The notes: generated by a model not told the origin, from the letters alone. A DNA stretch of 64,000 bases from JBAOHV01 sp963714875 (GCA_963714875.1 CAVQQI010000012.1:1-64000); one strand, 5' to 3'. Positions 17,647 to 26,144 are shown, counted from the first letter of the stretch. Program-made: numbers and translations.

Positions 17647-18470
17647 TGGACGGCGCGGGACCGCCATCCGGTTCCGGTCCGCCGGTGATGGACTACGAGT
17701 TCCGCTCCGGTGAGCTGACCCTCAGCGGCCATCTGTGCCGGCCCCCGGGGGACCTGGGTGACGCTCCGGGCCTGGTGCTGTGCCACGGGTTCCCGACCCG
17801 GGGTCGTGAGTCGCCCCAGTCGGGCAAGTCCTTCCCGGAGCTCGCAGAGCGGATCTCCGCGGAGCTCGGCTGGTGCGTGCTCACCATGAACTTCCGGGGC
17901 TGCGGCAACGCCGAGGGGGATTTCTCCCTCGACGGCTGGCTCGATGACGTCCACGCCGCGGTGTCGCATCTGCGTTCGCTGGGCGTCGGCGGCGTCTGGC
18001 TGGCCGGGTTCGGCACCGGCGGCTCGCTGGCGGTCTGCGAAGGTGCCCGCAACCCGCTGGTGCGCGGTGTCGCTGCGCTGGCCACGCCGGCGGACTTCGA
18101 TGACTGGGCGCGCCATCCGCGTCGACTGCTGCTGCACGCCCGCGACGTGCAGGTGATCAAGGATCCCGGATTTCCGCCGGCGTTCGAGAAGTGGGCGAGC
18201 GGGATCAAGACGGTCCGCCCGGTCGCTGCCGCCCAGCAGCTGGCGCCGCGGCCGCTGCTGGTGGTGCACGGTGACAGCGACGACCTGACCCCGCAGGCCG
18301 ATGGGCGTGCACTTGCCACCGCCCATGGCGCCGCGGAGTTCCGCGTGATCAACGGGGCGGGGCACGAACTGCGTCACGACCCCCGGGCCGTCGCTGTGTT
18401 CCTGGGATGGCTCGCTCGCCAGCAGATCGACGCGGCGGTGGCCGAGGGCCGACAGCGCATCACCGACTGA
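17646..18470 (+). CDS. Alpha/beta-hydrolase-fold protein
   Basis: 274 residues. The oxyanion region LVLCHGFPTRGRESPQS and the fold strand CVLTMNFRGCGNAEGDFS are clear. At the expected nucleophile elbow the sequence is WLAGFGTGGSLAVCEG, that is G-F-G-T-G rather than G-x-S-x-G, so the usual Ser nucleophile is absent. The acid and His positions (VVHGDSDDLTP, INGAGHELRHDP) are present. It may therefore be a non-catalytic or altered family member. It overlaps the preceding small gene by one base. Confidence 0.8.
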   Translation: MDGAGPPSGSGPPVMDYEFRSGELTLSGHLCRPPGDLGDAPGLVLCHGFPTRGRESPQSGKSFPELAERISAELGWCVLTMNFRGCGNAEGDFSLDGWLDDVHAAVSHLRSLGVGGVWLAGFGTGGSLAVCEGARNPLVRGVAALATPADFDDWARHPRRLLLHARDVQVIKDPGFPPAFEKWASGIKTVRPVAAAQQLAPRPLLVVHGDSDDLTPQADGRALATAHGAAEFRVINGAGHELRHDPRAVAVFLGWLARQQIDAAVAEGRQRITD

Positions 18471-18492
18471 GGTGCTCTCCGATCCGGTCGGA

Positions 18493-19083
18493 TCAGGTCG
18501 AGGCGTCCTGCTTGGACTTCTTCGCCGCCTTCATCGCCTTCTTCCACTGGCGTACCTCGGCGAGCGCCTCGGGCGAACTGACGTCGGCAACCGATCGGGG
18601 CTGATCGTCGGAGAACGGTGCAGCGACCGCCTCCCACCCGTCGGCACGGATGCCCAGGCGCTTGGCCAGGATGGCGATCAGGATCTTGGTCTTCTCCTCG
18701 CCGTAACCGGGCAGTGCCCGGATCCTGGAGCGGAGGTCCTTCGCATCTGCTGCCCCGGTCCAGATGAGCGACGCATCGCCGTGGTAGTCGTCGGTGATCC
18801 GCTCGCACAGCTCGTGCACCCGCCGACCCATCGACGCAGGGAACCGGTGGATGGCCGGTGTCTGCGCGCAGATCGCCACGAACTCCTCGGTGTCCATCCC
18901 TGCGATGCGCTCGGCGGACAGGTCGCCCCCCAGCCGCTCGCGCAGCGTTGCCGGCCCCTTGAACGCCCACTCCATGGGTACCTGCTGGTCCAACAACATG
19001 CCGATGACCAGCGCCAAGGGGTCGTGCTGCAGCAGCAGGTCCGCATCGTCGTCGCCGGTGATCGGGATGGAAGGGGTGGTCAT
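18493..19083 (-). CDS. HhH-GPD-type base-excision DNA repair protein
   Basis: 196 residues of the helix-hairpin-helix DNA glycosylase superfamily. The hairpin IRALPGYGEEKTKILIAILA is clear, as is the N-terminal MLLDQQVPMEWAF. The Lys-rich tail (WKKAMKAAKKSKQD) may aid DNA binding. Proteins of this compact type remove damaged bases; the actual lesion is not known. TAGGTT lies 8 nt before ATG 19083, suggesting a near-leaderless start. It converges with the hydrolase gene; a short GATCCG/CGGATC repeat at 18481-18494 lies at the junction. Confidence 0.85.
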   Translation of the reverse strand: MTTPSIPITGDDDADLLLQHDPLALVIGMLLDQQVPMEWAFKGPATLRERLGGDLSAERIAGMDTEEFVAICAQTPAIHRFPASMGRRVHELCERITDDYHGDASLIWTGAADAKDLRSRIRALPGYGEEKTKILIAILAKRLGIRADGWEAVAAPFSDDQPRSVADVSSPEALAEVRQWKKAMKAAKKSKQDAST

Positions 19084-19242
19084 GGCCGGTCAACCTACTC
19101 CCGGTGCACCACGGTGATTCGTAGGGCCCATCGTTCTCAAGGGGGCCCCTCGGGGTGCCGATGCCCAGCGCAGGCGCTGAGCAGGACGGTCACGTGGTGG
19201 TCGGTCCCGAGGGCGCCCTGACCGCCGATCGATGGAGCTGTG

Positions 19243-19341
19243 ATGTCCGACCCACACCGACCGGTGCGCCTGGCCGACGCGGCGCTCGTCGCTGTCGCCG
19301 TGCTGATGGTGCTGACCATCAGCATCGGCGTGCTGGGCTGA
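19243..19341 (+). CDS. Single-helix small membrane protein (32 aa)
   Basis: ATG 19243 to TGA 19341, encoding a short basic N-terminus (MSDPHRPVRLAD) and one hydrophobic helix of about 20 residues ending in GVLG. GGAG lies 6 nt before the ATG. Size and form match small membrane proteins that are often missed in annotation. It precedes the zinc-ribbon membrane protein by 15 nt and may be in the same transcript. Function unknown. Confidence 0.5.
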   Translation: MSDPHRPVRLADAALVAVAVLMVLTISIGVLG

Positions 19342-19356
19342 TCCGGGCGGCCGTCG

Positions 19357-20310
19357 ATGCAGAACTGCCCGACCTGTCAGATGTTGATGGAGGACGAGGA
19401 GCAGCTCTGTGCTGCGTGCGCCGCGGAGCGCTCCTCGGCGTCTGATCGCCTGGCGCCCGGTCCGCCGGCGCCCGACCGCTCGCTGGCGCAGGCGGTCGGG
19501 CCGCTGCCCGGGGTCGGCGTGGGTACCGCGGTGCTGGAGCGTCCCGTGGCGGGGCCGATACCGCTGCCCGAATCCGTCAGGTACCGCACTGCCGGCGGTC
19601 ATCGGCGCGTGGTGAAGGGCGTCGTGTGGTCGGTGGTGCTGGCTGCAGGTGTGGCGGCGCTGGCGGTCATGGCGATGCGCGGCGAGGGACCGATCGCAGA
19701 GGCTGCGGTCGAGGCCGGACTGGTGGCACCGCCGTCGGTCAGCGTGCCGAGCTCGTGGCAGACCGTCTCGCCCGACGGCGTCGGGTTCAGGGCCTCGGTT
19801 CCGTCAGGCTCAGCAACGACCGATGGCGTCTCGGCCGGTCTCGGGCCGCAGGCCGCAGGGCTGATCGGGGTGTCGGCGTCCTTGGGATCGGGTGGATCGA
19901 CGACCGTCGTCGCCGACGCGGCGCAGCGCGGTCCCGCAGAGCTCGCTGCGCTCGACGACCCGGCAGCGTTCGGCATGCTGGTCGATTCGATGGTCGGCCC
20001 GCTGGCGATCTCGCCCTCGCCGTTCGCCCCGGCGTCGCACAGCGGCGGCGCGAGCGGCGACACGTCCGACCTCGCTCCGGTGGCATCGCCGGGCGGGATC
20101 GAGACGATGCGTCGTCAGACCCCCGTGGGCAACGGGAGAGCCGTCGACGTCGTGGTCGCGAACGACACCACCGCGGTCACCACCCGAGCCCGGTTCCTGC
20201 TGGCCGACGGTCGTGTCCACGTCGTGGTCACCAGCGGGATGGACGAGGGACACCGCCGTCTGGACGAGGTGCACGCACGAGTCATCTCGGCGCTGGAGAC
20301 GACGCGCTGA
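19357..20310 (+). CDS. Zinc-ribbon, single-TM protein with an extracytoplasmic domain
   Basis: 317 residues. An N-terminal zinc ribbon with two CxxC pairs (CPTC at residue 4 and CAAC at about 18), a Pro-rich linker, one helix (VVKGVVWSVVLAAGVAALAV, about 87-106) and a 200-residue outer domain starting SVSVPSSWQTVSPDGVGFRA. The outer part resembles the general form of PsbP/LpqN-type lipid or lipoprotein-like domains (a guess). I do not recognise a named family. Topology suggests a cytoplasmic metal ribbon with an outer sensor or binding domain. Confidence 0.65.
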   Translation: MQNCPTCQMLMEDEEQLCAACAAERSSASDRLAPGPPAPDRSLAQAVGPLPGVGVGTAVLERPVAGPIPLPESVRYRTAGGHRRVVKGVVWSVVLAAGVAALAVMAMRGEGPIAEAAVEAGLVAPPSVSVPSSWQTVSPDGVGFRASVPSGSATTDGVSAGLGPQAAGLIGVSASLGSGGSTTVVADAAQRGPAELAALDDPAAFGMLVDSMVGPLAISPSPFAPASHSGGASGDTSDLAPVASPGGIETMRRQTPVGNGRAVDVVVANDTTAVTTRARFLLADGRVHVVVTSGMDEGHRRLDEVHARVISALETTR

Positions 20311-20323
20311 CCGGCGGCGCCGA

Positions 20324-20500
20324 TCAGGCCCGGGTGTGCTCGGTGTCGCATGCCCGACATCGTGCGACCCAGCCTCCGGTGGTCACACGGACCGCCATCC
20401 ACCCGCCGCACATGCTGCAGTAGCGCGGCGGATCGAGCTCCGGCAGGCAGCCAGCGCAGCCGGTCGCTCCGCAGCCGGGGCAGTGGGGGCCCGTGGCCAT
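20324..20500 (-). CDS. bsaP: Biotin synthase auxiliary protein (BsaP-like)
   Basis: 58 residues, ATG 20500 to TGA 20324. Eight cysteines lie in HCPGCGATGCAGC, YCSMCGGWM and ARCRACD, a double zinc-ribbon-like or Fe-S-binding pattern. BsaP was described in mycobacteria as a small protein that biotin synthase requires, and it is encoded next to bioB; here it begins 9 nt after the bioB stop. Cys layout and context together support the call. It would act with BioB in the conversion of dethiobiotin to biotin. Confidence 0.75.
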   Translation of the reverse strand: MATGPHCPGCGATGCAGCLPELDPPRYCSMCGGWMAVRVTTGGWVARCRACDTEHTRA

Positions 20501-20509
20501 GGTCTCGAC

Positions 20510-21508
20510 TCAGACCACGCCGGTCAGTGCGGCGATCGGCATCTGCAGGTCGTCGAGCATCTGCAGGTCCTCGTCGGGAGACCTGCCGAGGGTGGTCAGG
20601 TAGTTGCCGACGATCAGGGCGTTGATCCCCGAGGTCATGCCCATCACCTGCAACTCGCGCAGCGTGATCTCGCGACCGCCCGCGTAGCGCAGGATGACCG
20701 AGGGCAGCGCGATGCGGAACAGCGCGATCCAGCGCAGCGCCTCCATGGCGCTGACCGGCTTGCGGATCTGCAGCGGTGTGCCGGGGCGCGGGTTCAAGAA
20801 GTTCAGCGGCACCTCGGTGGGGTCCAGCTCGACGAGCTGGTCCAGCAGTTCGAGCCGCTGCTCGACCGTTTCGCCCATGCCGAGCAGTGCTCCACAGCAC
20901 AGCTCCATGTCGTGTTCCTTCACGAGCTGACAGGTGTCCCACCGCTCCTCCCAGGTGTGGGTGGTGGCGACGCTGGGGAAGAACGACCGTGAGGTCTCCA
21001 GGTTGTGGTTGTAGCGGTGGACCCCACCCGCGGCGAGTCGTTCTGCTTGGTCGCGGCTGAGGATTCCCGCGGACACCGCCACGTTCAGTCCGGTCTGCTC
21101 ACCCACCACCGGGACGAGCTCGAGGATCCGCTGCAGCGTCTTCTCGTCGGGACCCTTGACCGCGAGCACGATGCAGAACTCCGATGCGCCCAGCTCGGCA
21201 GTCTCACGTGCCGCCGCGAGCACCTCGTCGGTGTCGAGGAACGGGGTGGCCTTCACCGGCGTGTCGAACGCGGATGACTGGCTGCAGAAGTGGCAGTCCT
21301 CCGGGCAGCCGCCGGTCTTGGCCGAGAGGATGCCCTCGACCTCGACCTCGGGTCCGCACCAGGCGAGGCGGACCTGGTGAGCCAGCGCGGTCAGGGCCGG
21401 AATCGATTCGTCGGGGAGCGCAGCGAGTGCAGCGAGCTCGTCGGGAGTGAGTCGGCGTCGCTCTTCGAGCAGCGCGTCCTCTGCATCACGGATCAGCGTG
21501 CGGGACAT
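20510..21508 (-). CDS. bioB: Biotin synthase
   Basis: 332-residue radical SAM enzyme that inserts sulfur into dethiobiotin. The SAM cluster motif is GGCPEDCHFC (Cys 68, 72, 75). The second-cluster region shows YNHNLETSRSFFPSV and the family end NFLNPRPGTPL, RYAGGREITLRELQVMGMTSG. ATG 21508 is preceded by TACCGT 8 nt upstream (21517-21522, minus strand), a near-leaderless start. bsaP follows at once. No other bio genes are present, so bioA/bioD/bioF must be elsewhere. Confidence 0.95.
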   Translation of the reverse strand: MSRTLIRDAEDALLEERRRLTPDELAALAALPDESIPALTALAHQVRLAWCGPEVEVEGILSAKTGGCPEDCHFCSQSSAFDTPVKATPFLDTDEVLAAARETAELGASEFCIVLAVKGPDEKTLQRILELVPVVGEQTGLNVAVSAGILSRDQAERLAAGGVHRYNHNLETSRSFFPSVATTHTWEERWDTCQLVKEHDMELCCGALLGMGETVEQRLELLDQLVELDPTEVPLNFLNPRPGTPLQIRKPVSAMEALRWIALFRIALPSVILRYAGGREITLRELQVMGMTSGINALIVGNYLTTLGRSPDEDLQMLDDLQMPIAALTGVV

Positions 21509-21599
21509 GGGCGCAGACGGTAGTTCGGCCTCGGCGTGCGGCCCCAGCCAGCAGGCCCGACAGCCTCCCGAGGCACCACCAACTCGGGCACGTTCAGCC

Positions 21600-21644
21600 C
21601 TTTTCCGCAGATCGTCCCGAAAAACGGGACGATCTGCGGAAAAG
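21600..21644. terminator. 20-bp perfect hairpin with A5/T5 loop between bioB and aceE
   Basis: CTTTTCCGCAGA... at 21600-21619 is an exact 20-base reverse complement of 21625-21644, with five A (plus strand) as the loop. It lies 32 nt after the aceE stop. There is no U tail outside the stem on either strand, so it resembles tail-less actinobacterial terminators. It may instead be a copy of a repeated palindromic element. The stem is AT-rich at its base and far longer than a typical terminator stem here. Confidence 0.7.
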
Positions 21645-21676
21645 CTGTGGGGCGCCGACGGAGAGGCTCCCGAGGC

Positions 21677-24424
21677 TCAGCGCAACCAGGGCGCTGGAAG
21701 GTCCGTCGAGATCCCGTAGCGCTCGATCGCGTCGTGCAGCGCGGCGGGCACCAGTGCCCCCTCGGCCACCAGTTCGGACAGCACCGCGAGCACCACGTGT
21801 GGCGCATCGGTCTCGAAGAACCGCCGGAGTGCTTCGCGGGTGTCGGAGCGTCCGAATCCGTCGGTGCCGAGCGTCGCATAGCGCCGGGGAACCCACCGGG
21901 TGATCTGGTCCGGGACGGCCCGCATCCAGTCCGACACCGCAACCACTGGTCCCGGCGCGGCCTGCAACTGCTCGGTCACCCACGGCACGCGTTCGTCCTC
22001 ACCCGGGTGCAGACGGTTCCACCGTTCCACCTCGAGCGCGTCCATGCGCAGCTGCTGGTAGCTGGTGGCCGACCACAACTCGATACCCACGCCGTAGTGT
22101 TCGGCCAGTTCTCGTTGGGCCTCCTCGGCTGCGCTCCACGAGGAGCCCGAGAACAGCACCGTCGCCCTGGGTCCGCCCACCGGTGGCGCCGGGCAGTACC
22201 GGTAGAGCCCGCCCAGCACCCCAGCTTCGACTCCCTCTGGCATCGCCGGCATCGGGTAGTTCTCGTTGTAGAGGGTCAGGTAGTAGAACGCGTCCTCGCC
22301 AGCGATCGGGTCGCCATCGGGATACATGCGATGCAGGCCCTCACGGATGATCAGCGCCGTCTCGTAGGCGAACGCGGGGTCGTAGCTGCGACATGCCGGG
22401 ACCGTCGACGCCAGCAGCTGACTGTGACCGTCCTGGTGCTGCAGCCCCTCGCCCATCAGCGTCGTCCGCCCGGCGGTGGCGCCCATCAGGAACCCGCGTG
22501 CACGAGCATCCGCCGCTGCCCAGATCAGGTCGCCGACCCGCTGGAAGCCGAACATCGAATAGAAGGTGAAGAACGGCACCATGGGCACGCCACGATGTGC
22601 ATACGACGTGGCAGCCGCCGTCCACGAGGCCAGCCCGCCCGCCTCGGTGATGCCCTCCTCCAGGATCTGCCCGTCGGTCGACTCCCGGTAGGAGAGCATC
22701 AGGTCGTGATCGACCGGCTCGTAGCGCTGGCCCTGCGAGGCGTAGATGCCGAACTCCTTGAACAGCGCATCCATGCCGAAGGTCCGGGCCTCATCGGGGA
22801 TGATCGGGACCACCCGCGGTCCGACCGATTCGTCACGGCAGAGGTCACGCAGCAGGCGGGTGAACGCGGTGGTCGTGGACGCGGCCTGGCTCCCCGAACC
22901 GCTGAGCAGCTCGGTGAACGTCGCGTCGGCGGGGAGCTGGATCGCTCGGCGGACCTCGACGGTGCGCGAGGGCAGTGGACCGTCGAGTGCGGTGCGTCGA
23001 CCGCGCAGGTAGCGCGCCACCTCGGAGTCCGGATCGGGTCGGATGTAGGGCGGCAGCTCGGTGTCCAGGTCGGCGTCCGACAGGTCGTCACCCAGGTGCA
23101 GGCGATCTCGCAGATCGGCCAGCTGCGCCGCGGTCATCTTCTTGATCTGATGGGTGGAGTTGCGACCCTCGAACCCCGAACCGAGCGTCCAGCCCTTCAC
23201 GGTCTTGGCCAGGATGACCGTCGGCACACCCTTCGTGGCGACCGCCGCGGAGTAGGCGGCGTAGAGCTTGCGGTAGTCGTGACCGCCGCGGGGCAGCGTC
23301 TGCAGCTCGGCGTCGCTCAGATGGTCGACCATCGCCCGCAGCCGGGGGTCGGGGCCGAAGAAGTGCTCCCGGATGTAGCTGCCGGACTCGATGGCGTAAC
23401 GCTGGAACTCGCCGTCCACCGTCGAGTTCATCTTGTTGAGCAGCACGCCGTCGACGTCGCGGGCCAGCAGGTCGTCCCACAGCCCGCCCCAGACCACCTT
23501 GATGACGTTCCAGCCGTTGCCGCGGAAGATCGCCTCGAGCTCCTGGATGACCTTGCCGTTGCCCCGCACCGGCCCGTCGAGGCGCTGCAGGTTGCAGTTG
23601 ATCACCCACGTCAGGTTGTCGAGCTGCTCGCGCGCCGCGAGCGAGATCGACCCGAGCGTCTCGGGTTCGTCGACCTCGCCGTCGCCCACGAAGCACCACA
23701 CCCGACTGCCGGCGGCGTCATCGATCCGCCGGTTCTGCAGGTACTTGTTGAACCGTGCCTGGTAGATCGACAGGATCGGCCCGAGCCCCATCGACACCGT
23801 CGGGTACTCCCAGAAGTCCGGCATCAGGCGTGGGTGCGGGTACGACGACAGCCCTCGCCCTCCTGCGGGCAGCTCCTCGACGGGCGGTTCGACCTCCCGA
23901 CGGAACCGATCCAGGTCGGCTTCGTCCAGGCGGTGCTCCAGGTAGGCGCGGGCGTAGATGCCCGGCGCTGCGTGTCCCTGGATGTAGACGTGGTCGCCCG
24001 GCAGTCCGTCCTCCTTGCCGTGGAAGAAGTGGTTGAAGCCCACCTCGTACAACGCGGCGGAGCTCGCGAAGGTCGACAGGTGCCCGCCGATGCCGTCGGC
24101 GGCCTTGTTCGCTCGCACGACCATGACCGCTGCGTTCCAGCGGATGTAGGCACGGATGCGCCGCTCGAGTTCGTAGTCACCCGGGAACCACGGCTGTTGC
24201 TCGCGGGGGATCGTGTTCACGTACGGCGTCGAGATGCTCGCAGGGCTCCCCACGCCGAGCTCCCTCGACCGTTCGACGAGGCGGGCCATCAGGTACTGCG
24301 CTCGGGCGCTGCCGCGGGTCTGGGCGACCGCTGCGAGCGAGTCGAGCCACTCCTCGGTCTCCTCGGGATCGATGTCGGGCAGCTGTCGGGCGAAGCCGTC
24401 GATGAGCATCCGCACCTCCGTCAT
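21677..24424 (-). CDS. aceE: Pyruvate dehydrogenase E1 component, homodimeric
   Basis: 915-residue thiamine-diphosphate enzyme that decarboxylates pyruvate and passes the acetyl group to the E2 lipoyl domain. The ThDP motif is intact: CFVGDGEVDEPETLGS to INCNLQRLDGP. Other family blocks: NTIPREQQPWFPGD, FNHFFHGKEDGLPGDHVYIQGH, EGRNSTHQIKKMT and EGITEAGGLASW. Length matches AceE (about 890-930). ATG 24424 was chosen over the upstream in-frame ATG because it starts MTEVRMLIDGFARQLPD. It is divergent from the RNase HI gene with 40 nt between. E2, E3 and LipBA lie 10-13 kb away. Confidence 0.95.
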   Translation of the reverse strand: MTEVRMLIDGFARQLPDIDPEETEEWLDSLAAVAQTRGSARAQYLMARLVERSRELGVGSPASISTPYVNTIPREQQPWFPGDYELERRIRAYIRWNAAVMVVRANKAADGIGGHLSTFASSAALYEVGFNHFFHGKEDGLPGDHVYIQGHAAPGIYARAYLEHRLDEADLDRFRREVEPPVEELPAGGRGLSSYPHPRLMPDFWEYPTVSMGLGPILSIYQARFNKYLQNRRIDDAAGSRVWCFVGDGEVDEPETLGSISLAAREQLDNLTWVINCNLQRLDGPVRGNGKVIQELEAIFRGNGWNVIKVVWGGLWDDLLARDVDGVLLNKMNSTVDGEFQRYAIESGSYIREHFFGPDPRLRAMVDHLSDAELQTLPRGGHDYRKLYAAYSAAVATKGVPTVILAKTVKGWTLGSGFEGRNSTHQIKKMTAAQLADLRDRLHLGDDLSDADLDTELPPYIRPDPDSEVARYLRGRRTALDGPLPSRTVEVRRAIQLPADATFTELLSGSGSQAASTTTAFTRLLRDLCRDESVGPRVVPIIPDEARTFGMDALFKEFGIYASQGQRYEPVDHDLMLSYRESTDGQILEEGITEAGGLASWTAAATSYAHRGVPMVPFFTFYSMFGFQRVGDLIWAAADARARGFLMGATAGRTTLMGEGLQHQDGHSQLLASTVPACRSYDPAFAYETALIIREGLHRMYPDGDPIAGEDAFYYLTLYNENYPMPAMPEGVEAGVLGGLYRYCPAPPVGGPRATVLFSGSSWSAAEEAQRELAEHYGVGIELWSATSYQQLRMDALEVERWNRLHPGEDERVPWVTEQLQAAPGPVVAVSDWMRAVPDQITRWVPRRYATLGTDGFGRSDTREALRRFFETDAPHVVLAVLSELVAEGALVPAALHDAIERYGISTDLPAPWLR

Positions 24425-24452
24425 GTCGGTCGGAGCCCCACAGTACGGCGGG

Positions 24453-24458
24453 TAGCGT
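24453..24458 (+). promoter_or_regulatory. -10 hexamer of leaderless RNase HI-SLOG gene
   Basis: TAGCGT, exactly 6 nt, then GTG 24465. The aceE promoter must lie in the same 40-nt divergent gap. Confidence 0.5.
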
Positions 24459-24464
24459 GCGCCC

Positions 24465-25550
24465 GTGTCCCGCTCCGAGCCCGATCCGGCACCCCGTGGC
24501 GCCACCGTCGCCTACACCGACGGCGCCTGCCGTGGGAACCCGGGCCCGGGAGGCTGGGCCTGGGCTGTCCCCGGCGGACGTTGGGAGTCCGGCTACGACC
24601 CCGCGACCACCAACCAGCGCATGGAGATCATGGCCGCGTTCCGGGCGGTGCAGGCGCTCGAGGGCCCGGTGCACATCGTGTCGGACTCCACCTACGTCGT
24701 GAACTGCTTCCGCGACGGTTGGTGGGAGGGGTGGATCCAACGCGGCTGGAAGAACTCGAAGAAGGAGCCGGTCGCCAACCGCGACCTGTGGGAGCCCTTC
24801 GTCGAACTGGTCCGAGCACGCGACGTGACGTTCGCCTGGGTGAAGGGCCACTCGGGCGACCCCATGAACGACCTGGTCGACCAGCTCGCGGTCGCGGCGT
24901 CGCAGCGCGAACGCGGCGACGCCGCGGCGACGCCGCCGACCCCAGCCGATCTGGGTCCGGAGGACCGCGCCGGGGCAACGCCGGCCGGCGCCGGGCGCGT
25001 GGAGGGTCCGGGCCCGGACCGTCGGGGCCCCGCCGGCCGCGACGGCCGGGTGCCCGCAGGGACGCCGTGGGCCGTGGTCGGGTTGCGGTCCGACGACCTG
25101 GCGGGCACCGCGCGCGGCGAGCTGCTCCGGCGCCAGCTCGCCGCTGTGCTGGGGGCTCAGGCGACGCTGTACCCCGACCTGGTGGTGCTCACCGGTCTGC
25201 GTCCGGGCGCTGAACACCTGGGAGCGTTGGCCGCTGCGGATGCCGGGGTGGCCTATGCCGTGGTGCTGCCGTATCCGGACCCTGCCGCCGGGTGGCCCGA
25301 GTCGGAGCGTGCGTGGTTCGACCGGGCGTGCGAGGCAGCAGCACAGATCGTCACCCTGGAGCGCAGCCGTCCGTCGGACCTCGCCGGTCGACGCGCCGCC
25401 ATGCAGCGCCGCGACGGCTGGCTGCGTTCGGTCAGCAGGGGCGCCGTCGTGGTGACCGACGGTCGCGATGCCGAGGCCGAGCTGCTGCTGCGACGGTTCA
25501 CCGAGTCGCTCGAGGACGAGGTGTGGACCCTCGAGGTCGATCCGGTCTGA
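24465..25550 (+). CDS. Ribonuclease HI fused to a SLOG/YpsA-like domain
   Basis: 361 residues. Residues 13-150 are RNase HI with all catalytic acids: YTDGACRGNPGPGG (Asp19), QRMEIMAAF (Glu54), VSDSTYVV (Asp74) and WVKGHSGDPMNDLVDQLA (His and Asp). It should cut RNA in RNA-DNA hybrids. A linker of about 50 residues rich in Ala/Gly/Pro/Asp follows. The C-terminal 155 residues resemble the DUF1273/YpsA branch of the SLOG nucleotide-binding superfamily: DLVVLTGLRPGAEHLGALAA, AVVLPYPDPAAGWPESE, then RRAAMQRRDGWL and AVVVTDG. The fusion is continuous with no stop. RNase HI call is firm; SLOG assignment is by pattern. Confidence 0.85.
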   Translation: MSRSEPDPAPRGATVAYTDGACRGNPGPGGWAWAVPGGRWESGYDPATTNQRMEIMAAFRAVQALEGPVHIVSDSTYVVNCFRDGWWEGWIQRGWKNSKKEPVANRDLWEPFVELVRARDVTFAWVKGHSGDPMNDLVDQLAVAASQRERGDAAATPPTPADLGPEDRAGATPAGAGRVEGPGPDRRGPAGRDGRVPAGTPWAVVGLRSDDLAGTARGELLRRQLAAVLGAQATLYPDLVVLTGLRPGAEHLGALAAADAGVAYAVVLPYPDPAAGWPESERAWFDRACEAAAQIVTLERSRPSDLAGRRAAMQRRDGWLRSVSRGAVVVTDGRDAEAELLLRRFTESLEDEVWTLEVDPV

Positions 25551-25571
25551 GCGCCGCAGCGCTCCCGGGGG

Positions 25572-26054
25572 TCAGGCGCGCTGTACGGCGCGCTGACGGC
25601 GGATGGTCGCGTACGCCTCGTTCACGTCACGAACGCGGCTCTCGGCCGCGGCACGCACGGTCTCCTCGGCGTCGACGTAGCGGTCGGGATGCAACTGGGA
25701 GACCAACTGGCGGTGCGCCTTGGAGACCTGCTCCCAGGAGGCGGTGCGGGTCAGACCGAGCACGCCGTAGGGGCCGTCGCTGCCTGATGCGGGACCCGAC
25801 GGGGGTGTCTCGAACAGCGACTCGGCGGAGTAGTACGACTCGAACCCGCGGTCGCTTCCCGGCGAGCGCTCCTCGGGGTTGCGCCGCAGCGGTTCGTCGG
25901 ACAGGTCCTCCGGCGGCGCGTCGGACGGGCGGCTCAGACGGGGCAGGCGTACCGCTCCACCCGGGAATGCCCTGCGGACCCGCGCAGCGCGCCGCTCCGT
26001 GCGTGGCTCGCCGTCCTGGCCGGTCGCATCTCCGAGTTGCTCGCTGGTCGTCAT
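25572..26054 (-). CDS. J-domain protein with disordered N-terminus
   Basis: 160 residues. The first 95 are charged and Pro/Ser/Arg-rich with no fold evident. The C-terminal 65 form a J domain: YGVLGLTRTASWEQVSKAHR, LHPDRYVD with the HPD triad, and VRDVNEAYATIRRQRA. It should recruit a DnaK-type chaperone. A J domain at the C-terminus is the reverse of classical DnaJ. ATG 26054 starts MTTSEQLGDATGQDGE. It converges tail to tail with the RNase HI fusion and is divergent from hyuA. Confidence 0.8.
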   Translation of the reverse strand: MTTSEQLGDATGQDGEPRTERRAARVRRAFPGGAVRLPRLSRPSDAPPEDLSDEPLRRNPEERSPGSDRGFESYYSAESLFETPPSGPASGSDGPYGVLGLTRTASWEQVSKAHRQLVSQLHPDRYVDAEETVRAAAESRVRDVNEAYATIRRQRAVQRA

Positions 26055-26144
26055 CCGGTGGACTCCATCCTTGGTCGATGCCGTCGCAGCACCAGGTCGA
26101 TCATGGCCCGCTCCGCGCCCGATGTCGCGGATCGTGACATCGGG

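Noticed and set aside
18481..18494. GATCCG/CGGATC as a terminator between convergent genes
   Set aside because: Six-bp arms with a 2-nt loop, overlapping the stop codon; too weak to call.
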